Assembly: GCA_026168455.1 (NCBI GenBank)
Contig: CM047429.1
Location: 55,745,027 to 55,809,026, forward strand
Source of the DNA: Theocolax elegans
Taxonomy: Eukaryota; Arthropoda; Insecta; Hymenoptera; Cerocephalidae
Length of the DNA stretch: 64,000 bases
Reading direction: 5' to 3'
Shown: piece after piece, positions 22,540 through 33,628 of the stretch
Layout: each line of letters starts with the position of its first letter
Numbering within the stretch: the first letter of the stretch is position 1
The notes under the pieces: generated by a model
What the model saw: only the letters and a program-made list of their open reading frames with translations
Told to the model about the DNA's origin: nothing
Database searches by the model: none
Made by a program: the position numbers and the translations under genes

Positions 22540-22874
22540 ACCACCAAGCACAGCTAAATACTAGTAGGGTTATTGAAAATTTAGTACATTAAATACAGTG
22601 CACTTCTAATTAGTTAATTAGAATAATTAATTATCGTTACTAAACGCATGATTATAGAGCCATGATGCTAGGGACTTGAAATTTTGCAGCAAAGTATCTA
22701 AGGAATACAAATAACGACTCGATGGTACAGTTTGCAATTGAAAAGTAAGTATTTAACCAAATTACAAATGTTGTTTGGATGGTGGAGGTTGCAACACAAA
22801 AGTAATGAATTAATTAAATTACTGAACAAAGTTTGAAGTTAAGCATTTTTCCCGAAAAATTTCAAATGTATGGC

Positions 22875-23097
22875 TTAAGGGGAGTGCATACAGGTTACAG
22901 ATTTATGTATTTAATTTTTCAAATATATCTTTTAATTTTAAATTTTTCCACCTTTTTTTAGCAGACACACAATTGTTGCACATCTTATGCGCCTTAATTA
23001 ATAAATAAGAGAAAATATGCAAATTAAAAAATAAATTTGAAAAAACAGTGAATGTCGGTAAGTGTGTGTATTAAATGAAGGTGCGACATCCGCTTAA
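22875..23097. mobile_element. TTAA MITE, family B, copy 2
   Basis: Same ends and interior as 21931-22156 (shared blocks GCAGACACA, ATTGTTGCACATC, GTGAATGTCGGTA), with roughly 90% similarity by eye. Confidence 0.7.
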
Positions 23098-23130
23098 TTA
23101 ATTATTCTAATTAACTAATTAGAGATGTAA

Positions 23131-24007
23131 TTCCCATGCAAAATTTTATCAGCTTTCCGATCCCGTTATTGGTTTTTCTATTAAATGAACGCCATAATTG
23201 TTATAATCAATTAATCCCTTTTCGCTACTCGACTTACTTCGAAAAAACTAAAGATTAATTGACATCTATTTTGCACGTAACGAAAGATAATTATGCTGGC
23301 TACGCCGCTCTGCTATTTATTTTAAGGAAAATTACAATAATATAAAAAGTTATTTAGTGAAATCTAAGCAAGAGTAATTTTGAGGTTAAGTTTTAAAGCG
23401 CAAACACGGCTTCGTATTTCACAGTTTTTGAAAAAACAGTTTACTACACAATCTTGAATGGAAAATGTTAATTGCACTGAGTACTACGCCGCTCTGCTAT
23501 TAGTTTTTTACCTTAATCGAATATATAAAAGTTATGCACTAAACAAAATACGTGAAATTTGCTTTAACATCCCCTTAATTGAAATAATCATGAAATTTCG
23601 AGTCAAATTTTTGTTCTGTGTAGAATGTAAAATATGGAAACCGTTCGCATCGAATTCCGGGGAGTGAATTTCCAGCGTCCATGATGTTTCAGCTAAAAGT
23701 TTACATGGTTCTATTTATTTAAATTATTTTTGGAATGTCCAAAATGGCGGCTGAAAGAAAAAATTGTAGTTTTAAACTTGACATTTTTTTTCTTTAAAAC
23801 TATTAATTAAATTCAAAAATTTCTAAGAGCAATTTCACTTCCTGGAGTTCGGAGTGAGCGGTTTCCATATTTTACAGTCTACACAGAAAAAAATTTGACT
23901 CGAAATTTCATGATTATTTCAATTAATTGTTTATAACAATTATTGGCGTTCATTTAATCGAAAAATAAATAACGGGATCGGAAAACTGATGAAATTTTGC
24001 ATAGGAA
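23131..24007. mobile_element. Fold-back element split by a TTAA insertion
   Basis: The left arm 23131-23214 continues at 23575-23642, and the right arm 23859-24007 is its inverse (shared blocks CATGCAAAATTTTATCAG, CCGATCCCGTTATT, AATGAACGCCA, AATAATCATGAAATTTCGAG, CATATTTTA). Non-coding centre. Confidence 0.75.
23211..23578. mobile_element. Nested TTAA insertion with visible empty site
   Basis: TTAA at 23211-23214 and 23575-23578 flank 360 bp starting TCCC and ending CCCC. The opposite arm of the host fold-back carries the uninterrupted form (CAATTAATTGAAATAATC read inversely), so the element inserted at TTAA with duplication, as piggyBac-type elements do. No transposase is encoded. Confidence 0.8.
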
Positions 24008-24513
24008 CATTTTTTTCCCAATTTTTTTTAACACGTATAAACAGATGAAATCTGTCACTCAACAAAACGTCCGTCAAGCGTCCGTTTGGGCGCTAATGGG
24101 TTAATCGGTTCTTAAGTCGTCAAGAGAATGAGAAAAATCCGAAAATGAAACTTTTGTTAAATTTATAATTCCGCCATTTTTCAAACTGGAGAATTGTTCC
24201 CGAGCAGACAAAAAATATAGATTATTGGCGTTATCTCACTAATAGATTCGTCCAGAATTGCCATTTCAATTTTTTATGTCTTTTTTTCTCGTGGGTCTGG
24301 ATGCTCGAGAAGTAGTCCGATTACAACCTGTAGAAAGCTTTTGAAAAATCCAAGTCCTGTATTAAAAGACGAAAGCTCAGTTTTTCGTACAAATATTCAG
24401 AAGCGTATTAAAAAATGGCCGATGCGCGTGGTAGTACATCTATATGTACGTTTTTCCTGAGCCGTCTCTCGACACTCGCTCATGCGAATAAAAATTTTTT
24501 GAAACAATGACTT

Positions 24514-24869
24514 TTAAGGGAACGTGATACCCAAATTGCAGGGTTCTACCTTTAAAAGTCCAAAAGTTGTCAACAATTCTGAAATTAATAATCTGAAAAA
24601 AGTCATAAATGACACTTAAATGATTGAAAAAGCTGGCGGAGCTATTTGTTTGTAATGATACTTTTCGTCGGTAATCGATTGAATGTGAAATTGATCCTTG
24701 CGGCTGCATGAAAATCTCAATCATTTAGGGATAAACAATATTGAAAAAATTAAAATGCGATATTTTAAGCAAATAGAAGAGCGTTACAGAGATTTTTTGA
24801 AAAAAATCAACCTATTGTTAATTAAAAAATAAATAGGAATAATAATTTTTAAACTTAACATCTCGTTAA
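24514..24869. mobile_element. TTAA MITE, family A, copy 3
   Basis: TTAAGGGAACGTGATACCC at the left and TCTCG-TTAA at the right. The interior shares TTTCGTCGGTAA, TTGATCC and GAAGAGCGTT with the copy at 53745-54118. Confidence 0.6.
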
Positions 24870-25495
24870 GCAATTATAGCTTGAAGTATATACACAGTGA
24901 AAAAAAGATAGAAATAAGAAATATTAGAAATTGTATGAAAACTTTAGAAAAAATTGTTTGATCTTTTATATAATAAAATTGAAAACATTATGTTTAATAT
25001 ATATACTGTGGAAGCTCTCAAATAGAAATGTAAATAGAATAATAAAAATTTAACTTACTATTATTACAATTATTATAACCAGAACTTTTGGGATCTACAA
25101 TTTTATTTGTAACGATGGGTTGATTACATGTGAGTGATAAAGTATTGTGGCTTATAATTCTCTATATAGGATGTAATGCCATTTAACAGTTACTTGCACT
25201 ACCTCAGATTTATAGTTTAAAAAAGCCCATTTTAATTTTATATTGAATAAATGTCATTTTATTTAGCTTTTTTACTAAAAATTATTATAAAATAGAATAT
25301 GAACTTTATTTTACAATAAGTGACTATCGAAAAGAAATATATTACACTTTTTTCTTTAATACGTTAACAATTTTACAATTTACATACTGATCAGTACCTT
25401 TCATCTAATAAAAAAATTTGTATTTATTACTAAAAAGCTCTCCATTCTTTGGAATGACACAATGATACAATTAACTGCAGATACACAAAATATTT

Positions 25496-26320
25496 GTCAC
25501 CTCTGATTTGCAAGAATCAACCTATCCTTTACAAAACTGTACTCACCCATCACCCAAGCGTACCCAGGCAGAGATCCAAGTACGCAAGAAACCACAAAAA
25601 GCCTTATGTTTCGAATGATAGCTGAGCGAGCCCAGCAAATAGCAGACATATGGAGAATGACTGAAGGCATCATTCTAACTCCAAATAAACATCCTTCCAT
25701 GGGTTCAACAATGTGTCAATAAACATCCACAGCTTTCAAGGAATATGCTATCTTAGCAAGCCCACCTGCAGTACCCAGACAGCATGACAACTACAAAAAT
25801 CACTTGGTTTTGCCTCAAATCAAAACTGATTATTTACTCGCATGGAGTGATGTTTCACCCTAACGAATATAGAAAGAGCCTAATCCCGTACTAATTAGCA
25901 TAATAAAATAAGTAAGAAACTAGAAATTAACTCATTTTCCAGTACTCTGGAAATAAACTTCTATAAACATCCTTGACATATCTTTCTGGGATGACTTTTG
26001 ATTTCTTTAAGTCAATATGAACCCTTATAGAGTTCAACAATTTACAAAATAAAGGAAACACCATCTCTAAAATTGAAATCGTGGCTTGTTTTCCAACCAT
26101 ACCACCAGGACCACATTCCTCTTGAAGAGTGAAAAAATTTATTGCAATGCGCTCGATATCCAACAAATTTTCACTTAAAACAGGCAACATTTCTAGATCG
26201 AACGGTAATGTACACTTTCCAGTGCAGGTTTCTCTTGTGTTGTATTGTGCAACATAAAATATTGATGCATTATAGTTGATGAACTTTGGAGGGTAAATTT
26301 TTAATGTAAGATTGCGCCGT
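25496..26320 (-). pseudogene. Unidentified gene fragments
   Basis: Two stretches on the minus strand look protein-like: an open frame of about 130 codons ending at 25927 (for example LLDIERIAINFF and KKSKVIPERYVKDVYR) and another of 67 codons ending at 25497 (LGSLPGYAWVMGEYSFVKD). They have normal amino-acid composition in an otherwise AT-rich region. A stop lies between them and the first has no convincing start. I do not recognise the family. They may be exons or decayed remnants of one gene. Confidence 0.35.
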
Positions 26321-28080
26321 CAAACTCAGTTTGAGTACAAAATTTTTATATATAAACATATATATGGTTGTTTTTAATTGGATTTATATACATAAATTCA
26401 ATTAAAAACTACAATACAGCATAAATCGATATCAACTGTGGTTAATGTTGTCAAAAGTATAGCGTAACTACTCACCATAGTGTTATTAAAAATTCCATAA
26501 AGTGCAATAATTAGTGATATTCGATACAAAACTACTCCTAATACCAGCAGTCTCGAAGCCATCAACCAGCATTAATAAATACTTGTCTGTGACAAGGAGG
26601 GAATGCACAGTTGTACAAGCACAACTTTGTGTAGCAATTAGGCTGACATGAGAGGTTAGGGTTGTACACATATTGTCACACACACTTGATAACACATGAC
26701 ACACTTGCCTTGCTTAACAATGAGCACTATACTATATTTACTGCGAAGCAACCCTCCAGAAAAACATTTCCCTTTTCTCGCCAAACCATGAACTAGCAGC
26801 CCAACCGTAAGCCTACTCCGTCGTCCACGAAGATGCCAGTGCACCCGGCTGTCGGTGCGGTGCCCGTAATCCGTATGTGCGTCAATCAAGCAGAGAAAAT
26901 GAGAGAAAGAGAGAAAGAAAGCGATAACGAATCGACTCGCTCAACTTGCTGTCGTTTCGATCGGCCAGTTTCGTGCAATCTGCAAATCGGTATCGCAAAT
27001 TCGCCTAAGTCGTACACGAACAGAATGCGAACAAATTAAACGTGGCAAAAGTACCACATGTTAAAAAAACCAAGTTGTGACAGGTAGTATGAAACAGATT
27101 CGAGCACTGTAACTTCCATTTAAAATTTATTTGATTGAAGTAGGTATTTAACTAATTTATTTTAGTCTTTTTAAAGCATTTAGGTACTGAATGATCTCTT
27201 AATTACAATATACAATTATAAATATAGTACAATATATAAATATTAATACGATTATAAATATAAATCTCGATTAAGCCTTAAAATATTTATTTTGGTCTCA
27301 ATTGCTTACATTTCAATTTAAAACTAGCAACAAATACCTCGGTCGCTAACGCTCCCTCGGTCGATTTAAACTTTTGATTTATTTTGTTGTATCAATATTA
27401 ATTATTAGGAAAACATTTAAACTATATGAAGTTATAAAGTTATTAGATTTAATTTTTCATTTTCAAAGTTTAGATAAATATAATATATTAATACTAAGTA
27501 ATAATAATCTTACTTATTTGTTAACATTTATTATTGTCTATTTTTTTAATGCACATAATTACAATGATAATTGGATTTTATTATTCTTCAATTAACCCAC
27601 TCTTTGATTTTATATTATTATTATTATTCTTATGGCGTTGTCCAACCTTATTTCCTTTGTAATTATTATATGTGAAAAAATAAATAAAATTACAATTGTA
27701 TGAATGCAATAAAAAAAGATAATTAGGTAACCTTTAATTTATGTACATTTAGATTTTACATGTATATATGGGCAATTTCTCGTAAATTGATCATGTCAAA
27801 AAATAAAAATCTTGAAAAATAGAAAATTTTATTAAATAAAAATTTAAAATAAAATATTATTTATAATTATTAATGATTGATGTTCACCTATCGTTTGCTC
27901 AACATTTGGAGGATAAAAGTTCTACATATATAAAAAAAAATAAAATTAAAGTTAATTTATTATATTTTAATTTATTTATTTATTTATTTATTTTTTATTA
28001 TTTTTTTTTAAATAAATTAAATATTAAAAATATACAATAGAAAAAATTAAAGTTAAAGTTAAAGTTAAATAAAAATTAAA
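26321..28080. other. Intergenic DNA, no gene seen
   Basis: AT-rich, with a somewhat more GC-rich patch at about 26820-27030 containing AGAGAAAGAGAG. The short open frames there are not conserved-looking. 27100-28080 is extremely AT-rich with TTTA and ATT simple repeats leading up to the Polinton left end. Confidence 0.5.
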
Positions 28081-28812
28081 TTCCATCAAAAACCTTTCTC
28101 CCTTTCTGTGACGTCAATCTATTTGTATGACGTAATTGTCGAAGTGACGATATTTTTTGATAAATCGATGTATCACATGTTTTTTGACGCACTGTTGGGG
28201 GTTAATGTTTTTAGTTGCTTTTTTAAAAGGGGTAAAATTTGAAGGGGGAAGGGGTGGTGGTATGGGGTGTACCCTGACCACCTAGACATCGTCTTCAGGA
28301 AGTGACAATTTTTTTTTTGCATATTCAAGCAGGGTGGCACACTACTTACCAGTAGACGATGTCCAGATGACCCGCAGTTCACCCTGACCACCTGGACATC
28401 GTCTTCAGGAAGTGACAATTTTTTTTGCATATTCAAGCAAGGTGGCACACTACTTACCAGTAGACGATGTCCAGATGACCCGGAGGTTACCCTGACCACC
28501 TGGACATCGTCTTCAGGAAGTGACAATTTTTTTTGCATATTCAAGCAGGGTGGCACACTAATTACCAGTAGACGATGTCCAGATGACCCGGAGGTCACCC
28601 TGACCACCTGGACATCGTCTTCAGGAAGTGACAATTTTTTTTTGCATATTCAAGCAGGGTGGTACACTACTTACCAGTAGACGATGTCCAGATGACCCGG
28701 AGGTCACCCTGACCACCTGGACATCGTCTTCAGGAAGTGACAATTTTTTTTGCATATTCAAGCAGGGTGGTACACTACCTACCAGTAGACGATGTCCAGA
28801 TGACCCGGAGGT
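28081..28812 (+). repeat. Polinton left TIR with 108-bp tandem units
   Basis: Inverse of 48870-49888. After about 180 bp of unique sequence come roughly five 108-bp tandem units (28260-28812). Each unit contains an inverted repeat, GACGATGTCCAG...CTGGACATCGTC, and a (T)8-9 tract. The unit length is a multiple of three, so long frames run through it on both strands; these are not taken as genes. Confidence 0.9.
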
Positions 28813-28839
28813 AAAAAAAAATAAATCAACAACATAACA

Positions 28840-28981
28840 ATTCAAAAATTGAAGCAGCACCTTTAAAGCGTAGCGCTAATATTGCTAAGTTTTTAACAAA
28901 GCGTTAAAAATAAATTAATTAATAAAGAAAATCATATCTAAAGTGCACACTTAAATCAAATATTTACAAATATACATAAGT
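28840..28981 (+). repeat. Subterminal repeat, copy 1
   Basis: The block from TTCAAAAATTGAAGC through AAAGCGTAGCGCTAATATTG to TTTACAAATATACATA occurs here next to the left TIR and, in the same (not inverted) orientation, twice near the right end at about 45809-45953 and 46007-46150. Confidence 0.8.
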
Positions 28982-28987
28982 AGTTAT

Positions 28988-29108
28988 GGTGGTACTATGG
29001 ACAGACACAACAAACCCCCACCACCTACCCACTGACCTCGAGTAACCCCGTCTATGACAGCTACTTGAGGTCAAGGTCAGGTTTGTTGTGTCTGAACATA
29101 GTACCACC
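28988..29108. repeat. Imperfect palindrome (~120 bp)
   Basis: GGTGGTACTATG...CATAGTACCACC with inner pairs ACAGACACAACAAACC/GGTTTGTTGTGTCT and CTTGAGGTCA-like arms. It could be a tiny MITE or a structured subterminal site. Confidence 0.75.
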
Positions 29109-29129
29109 ACTCTTAAAAATCAAGGTTAT

Positions 29130-29130
<1 letters not shown>

Positions 29131-29178
<48 letters not shown>
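29131..29178. repeat. (AG)n microsatellite
   Basis: Uninterrupted AG dinucleotide run of about 48 bp inside the Polinton, followed at 29387-29422 by CA and TA runs. Confidence 0.9.
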
Positions 29179-29182
<4 letters not shown>

Positions 29183-29435
29183 ATTAAAATATTTTTATTT
29201 ACCCTTTTTCTATCTTCTCCTCGTGAACGTCGTCAACCAGAAAACTCACAACTGATCGCAATCGCGGCGGATGATAAACTGACCACCGTAGGAAGCTTTT
29301 GCGCTTCAATCACCAATCTCCCACCACCACCCGTACTCAAAAAGTTGCTGACGACTATAAATTAGTTTTGTACGTTTTATATATATACACACACACACAC
29401 TTATATATATATATACACACGCGCACAAATAAATA

Positions 29436-30155
29436 CTAAAGTAATAAATCTTGGTTTTGGCAATGCACCGGTTGCTCGTTGCAATCCGGGCACAGACAAA
29501 ACCCGCAGTCTTCGCACCGGGCCCACCGCCGAACTTTATGCGTGTAAAATACCCGCACACACCCGTAACAAAAGTCGCAGTTGCGGCGAGGTGACTCCAA
29601 TGCGCCTTCATTTTCACGCGCGAAAATGTTCCATCGCCGCACTAAATTTTTAATTTTCCGCCGCATTCTACCAAGTTCGGTATCGCGGCGGAGTCTCATG
29701 ACGGCTAATTTTAGCCGCCATGTTTGTTTTTTCGCCCTCAATATACGACGATATCGCGTTTCGCGATCGCCGTCTATTAGAGGGTCGAAATTGTCTTCCT
29801 CATCACTGTCACTCTCACTGCTAGTGTCACTATCACTTTCGTTTAACACACGATCACGATTCTGGACCACTTCGGGGGGCTGGGGTATATCATCCCCGAT
29901 TTCCCCAACTGTCTCACCGCTCGACGACACCCCAGAGTCGTCGTCGTCGTCGGTGAGGTTTAATAATTGTCCATGGTCCACTACCATTTCCCAGACTTCT
30001 AAATCTCCCTCAACGAGAGGCACCTCAATATCGTTCACCAACACACCCGGTAAATTCTCTCCGAAATTATTCATTGTCAATCTGTCGCGCTTGATACTCA
30101 ACTGATGAGATGTCCGGGGATTTTCAAGATCAGAAGTCACTTTTACCACCTCCAT
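29436..30155 (-). CDS. Acidic zinc-finger-like early protein (unknown)
   Basis: 239 residues from the first in-frame ATG (30155); the frame is open a little further upstream without ATG. The first half is acidic with a Ser/Asp/Glu-rich tract (DDDDDSGVSSS and SDSDTSSESDSDEED). The middle is Arg-rich and helical. The C-terminus has a Cys cluster (CDFCYGC, then CEDCGFCLCPDCNEQPVHC) that should bind zinc. It is the only Polinton gene on the minus strand, at the left end, separate from the virion block. An AT-rich box and TCAGT initiator (A at 30206) lie upstream. Acidic stretch plus zinc module resembles viral transactivators in general design; no LxCxE motif is seen. Family not recognised. Confidence 0.6.
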   Translation of the reverse strand: MEVVKVTSDLENPRTSHQLSIKRDRLTMNNFGENLPGVLVNDIEVPLVEGDLEVWEMVVDHGQLLNLTDDDDDSGVSSSGETVGEIGDDIPQPPEVVQNRDRVLNESDSDTSSESDSDEEDNFDPLIDGDRETRYRRILRAKKQTWRLKLAVMRLRRDTELGRMRRKIKNLVRRWNIFARENEGALESPRRNCDFCYGCVRVFYTHKVRRWARCEDCGFCLCPDCNEQPVHCQNQDLLL

Positions 30156-30203
30156 TTGATTAAAACTGCTGATTTTAAATTTTATAAAACTCTTGCTTCC
30201 CAC

Positions 30204-31289
30204 ACTGACTTTTGTCTAAGTCCACATAAATTTGATATTTTCTTAAAATGTAGCAGCAAGTTGACGCAGTTCTCGTCAAAAAGCAGCGTGAAAAAGGAGA
30301 CTGGAAGTTTCTTTCCCAACGTTTCAAATTTTTGAATGTGCGGAAAAGTTGAGATGCAAGTGAGTTTACTAAATTATCAAATTATACATTTGATATTCTT
30401 GATGAAAAGGAAATTCAAGTATCAGCATCCGGTGGTTTAGACGAGGTAAGGAAGCTGATTATCTTACAAAAATAGAGACAGTACAGGTCTCGGTATAAAT
30501 ATTGCAGTATCAACGATAAATTATTTGGAAGAGTGTGAGATTGCTTTCGAGCGAGAGAAAAATTGCAAATTGAGCGTGAGAAAGATTCTGGTCCACGTCT
30601 AATTATCATAGAAGTAATTTCCAAGTGTTTTTTACAATAAAATGTATCAGGTGTACAGAGACAAGGATTAGGAATTCAAAAGTTATAAATTTATAAAATA
30701 AATATATAGATTCCCAACGAAATTGGAGTACACCTCGTGCGACGGATTGAAAGAGCACGTGTTGAGTGTAAGGATAATGCATTATACACACATACAAGTG
30801 TAACTTAAATTACTTACATAGCTTTACCGATATTTAAGAAAGTATCAATCGAAATTACAAGTAAAGTATTCTAATTTGATTAAAAAGTCATATTATTAGT
30901 GTAATTATAGGTATTGAATCGATTAAAAGCGACATCAAAGTGATTTTCTTAATAAAATGTATTGGGAGAATAGAGGTGAAAGAAGTATAACACTCTATTA
31001 AAAAGGCGGTGACACTTTGCACCTATAGCTGTCAAGAACCCCACTTCTCAACATTATACACGCCCACCGCTTTCTTTTATTCGTTAGATAAAAAGTATTC
31101 ACCGCCTAAATCTAAAATTTCACTAGGATTGTAATGGCGGTCTAAACGGTGACTCGGCCCCGTCTTTACAATCGTCCATTAATTCGCTCTGATGTATACA
31201 TCAATATTTCATGTTTAAAAAAGAAATCTGTATTCTTTGTTACTTGAGAAAAGAGAAACTCTTTACCACCAGCTGAAGCCAAATTGATA
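30204..31289. other. Polinton non-coding spacer
   Basis: No gene recognised; short frames only. The divergent initiator of the acidic gene lies at its left edge (ACTGA at 30204-30208 on the plus strand). Confidence 0.4.
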
Positions 31290-32960
31290 TTTGGTGATCG
31301 ATACTCAATATTTTACAAATAATTATTTTATCGTTTTGTTATGTAAACTATTATACAAAACGTTCAAATGTAATAATAAATCGTTACACCACGATTTAAT
31401 CGAATCGATATTTCGAAGATCGGTAATCAATAACTCTCTAAATATTAATCTGATCAATTCGCGGTATTACACTTTTGTAACGTATGATTAGAGGCAAGCA
31501 AAAAACCCTTATACCGCGAATTGATCCAATCGATATTTCGTGATCGATAATCGATATCTTTACAAATAATTATAACTTTGCTTTAATTCGTATGTCGCTG
31601 TATAAATTGTTCAATTTGTAAGATAAAACCTATATACGGTGATTGAGTAAAACCGATATATCGATAATCGATAATCGATAACTCTTTAAATATTAAATTG
31701 ATTAATTCGCGGTATTACCTTTTTTTAAAGATTTACCAGAGACGAACAAAAAACTCTTATACCGCAAATTGATCCGATTGGTATTTATCGTTTAGTCACG
31801 TTAATTAAAAATTAAAAGTATTAGGAGAGCAGAAAAAGTGTAGAGCTAAATAGTTATAATAATTTCGCGAATATCATCTTTACCTCGATGCGATATTACA
31901 TTTGTATAGTAATGGTAGAGACAAACGAAAAACGTCTATACCAGCGAAATGATTGTATCGATACCTCGTGATCGATAATCGATATGTCTGCAAATAATTA
32001 TTCTATCGCTTTCTCTCGTATGTCACCACATAAAGTGCTTCGAACACAGAAAAAATGACTATGTCGCGAATAGATTGAATCGATATTTCGAAGATCGATA
32101 ATCGATAACTCTCTAAATATTAATCTGATCAATTCGTGGTATTACACTTTTGTAACGTATGATTAGAGGCAAGCAAAAAATCCTTATACCGCGAATTGAT
32201 CCAATCGATATTTCGTGATCGATAATCGATATCTTTACAAATAATTATAACTTTGCTTTAATTCGTATGTCGCTGTATAAAGTGTTCAAATTGTAAGATA
32301 AAACCTATATACGGGGATTGAGTAAAACCGATATATCGATAATCGATAATCGATAACTCTTTGAATATTAATTTGATTAATTCGCGGTATTACCCTTTTT
32401 TAAAGATTGACCAGAGACGAACAAAAAACTCTTATACCGCGAATTGATCCGATTGGTATTTATCGTTTAGTCACGTTAATTAAAAATTAGAAGTATTAGG
32501 AGAGCAGAAAAAGTGTAGAGCTAAATAGTTATAATAATAAGTATTAGGAGAGCAGAAATATGTGGAGGTAAAGAGTTATATTGATTTCGTGAATATCGTC
32601 TTTACCTCGGTGCGATATTACGTGTGTACAGTAATGGTAGAGACAAACGAAAAACGTCTATATCGCGAAATGATTGTATCAATATCTCGTGATCGATAAT
32701 CGATATGACTACAAATAATTATTCTATCGGTTTTTCTCGTATGTCACCACATAAAGTGCTTCGAAACCAGAAAAAAATGGCTATGTCGCGAATTGATTGA
32801 ATCGATATTTCGAAGAGCGATAATCGATAACCTTCTAAATATTAATCTGATCAATTCGCGGTATTACACTTTTGTAACGTTTGATCAGAGACGAACAAAA
32901 TATCCTTATGCCGCGAATTGTTATAACCATTATTGAGAAAGTTATCGACTAGCAATCGTT
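31290..32960. repeat. ATCGAT-rich higher-order tandem repeat
   Basis: Two and a half copies of a unit of about 675-715 bp. For example TTATACCGCGAATTGATCC recurs at about 31509 and 32184, and ATATTAATCTGATCAATTCG at about 31441, 32116 and 32840. Each unit holds four or so palindromic clusters such as GATCGATAATCGATAT and ATCGATAATCGATAATCGAT alternating with CGCGAATTGAT. It lies between the divergent left gene and the PolB block and is non-coding. Confidence 0.8.
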
Positions 32961-33126
32961 AACTTTCGGTCCAATCAATTCGTGTTAGATACTGTAGCGT
33001 CACTCGCATCAGAAGAATGACAGTACATTTTCAAATTCGTGCAAAATTGTCGAATTTATGCATTTTTTCCATCACTGCGCATACAACCCCACCACTATTT
33101 TACCCTTCTTTGCGGGCTGGTGGCAC

Positions 33127-33162
33127 TATAAAAAGGTGACGTTTCCGTCGAGATTTATCAGT
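33127..33162 (+). promoter_or_regulatory. Core promoter: TATA box plus TCAGT initiator
   Basis: TATAAAA at 33127-33133 and TCAGT at 33158-33162 (A at 33160) are spaced exactly as in arthropod core promoters. The next ATG is at 33226. This would drive the upstream Polinton gene and perhaps PolB. Confidence 0.75.
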
Positions 33163-33225
33163 GTTTCGGGGTTCTGCTTCCTCTTTTTGCGTGTGACAAG
33201 GTGAAAATAATGTGTCTATCTCGAT

Positions 33226-33549
33226 ATGGAGAAGTCGGTATTGTTGAGAATCGTTCACGTGATATTGAGTGTAGCGATTCAACGTGAACCAGTAGTCAAG
33301 CTATTTTGCACTGACAAGTGGCAGAAAAATTTGAAATACTGCACAATCAACGAATTGTTCAGTAGATTAAAGTATATTCTTTCGTATTGTAGTACTCGTA
33401 CAATAATATATTTATACAATCGTGGAATTTTTGAAAATAAAAAAGAAATAATACGTGTCGTTGGTGCGTGTATTGCACGACGTGGTCAACACAATGTTGG
33501 TCAGCTGCAAGATCTTATGCTGCAGTATCGCACTATTCTCGGTACGTAA
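33226..33549 (+). CDS. Small Polinton protein upstream of PolB (unknown)
   Basis: 107 residues as an uninterrupted frame, basic, no recognised domain. It follows the promoter at 33127 by 64 nt. A consensus donor (G|GTACGT, 33542) and acceptor (TTTCAG, ending 33607) bound a possible 66-nt intron. If spliced, the frame would continue past the acceptor into DAMMTDDEGDASIE before a stop. It could be an early regulatory protein or a terminal-protein candidate by position, but there is no sequence support for either. Confidence 0.5.
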   Translation: MEKSVLLRIVHVILSVAIQREPVVKLFCTDKWQKNLKYCTINELFSRLKYILSYCSTRTIIYLYNRGIFENKKEIIRVVGACIARRGQHNVGQLQDLMLQYRTILGT

Positions 33550-33628
33550 TAAATTTTACAATAGCATAATTGACTTGTGTGATTTATAAAAAATTCTGAA
33601 ATTTCAGCTTTTGATGCAATGATGACCG

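Noticed and set aside
26656..27039. Overlapping frames of 68-77 codons in a GC-richer patch
   Set aside because: Frames on both strands, no domains, no splice context that supports an exon.
28081..28812. CRISPR-like array
   Set aside because: Repeat units are contiguous 108-bp tandems without variable spacers, in a eukaryotic element, with no cas genes.
28173..28860. Long open frames of 36-residue repeats in the left TIR
   Set aside because: They arise because the 108-bp tandem unit is a multiple of three; frames are open on both strands and hold no start context or domain.
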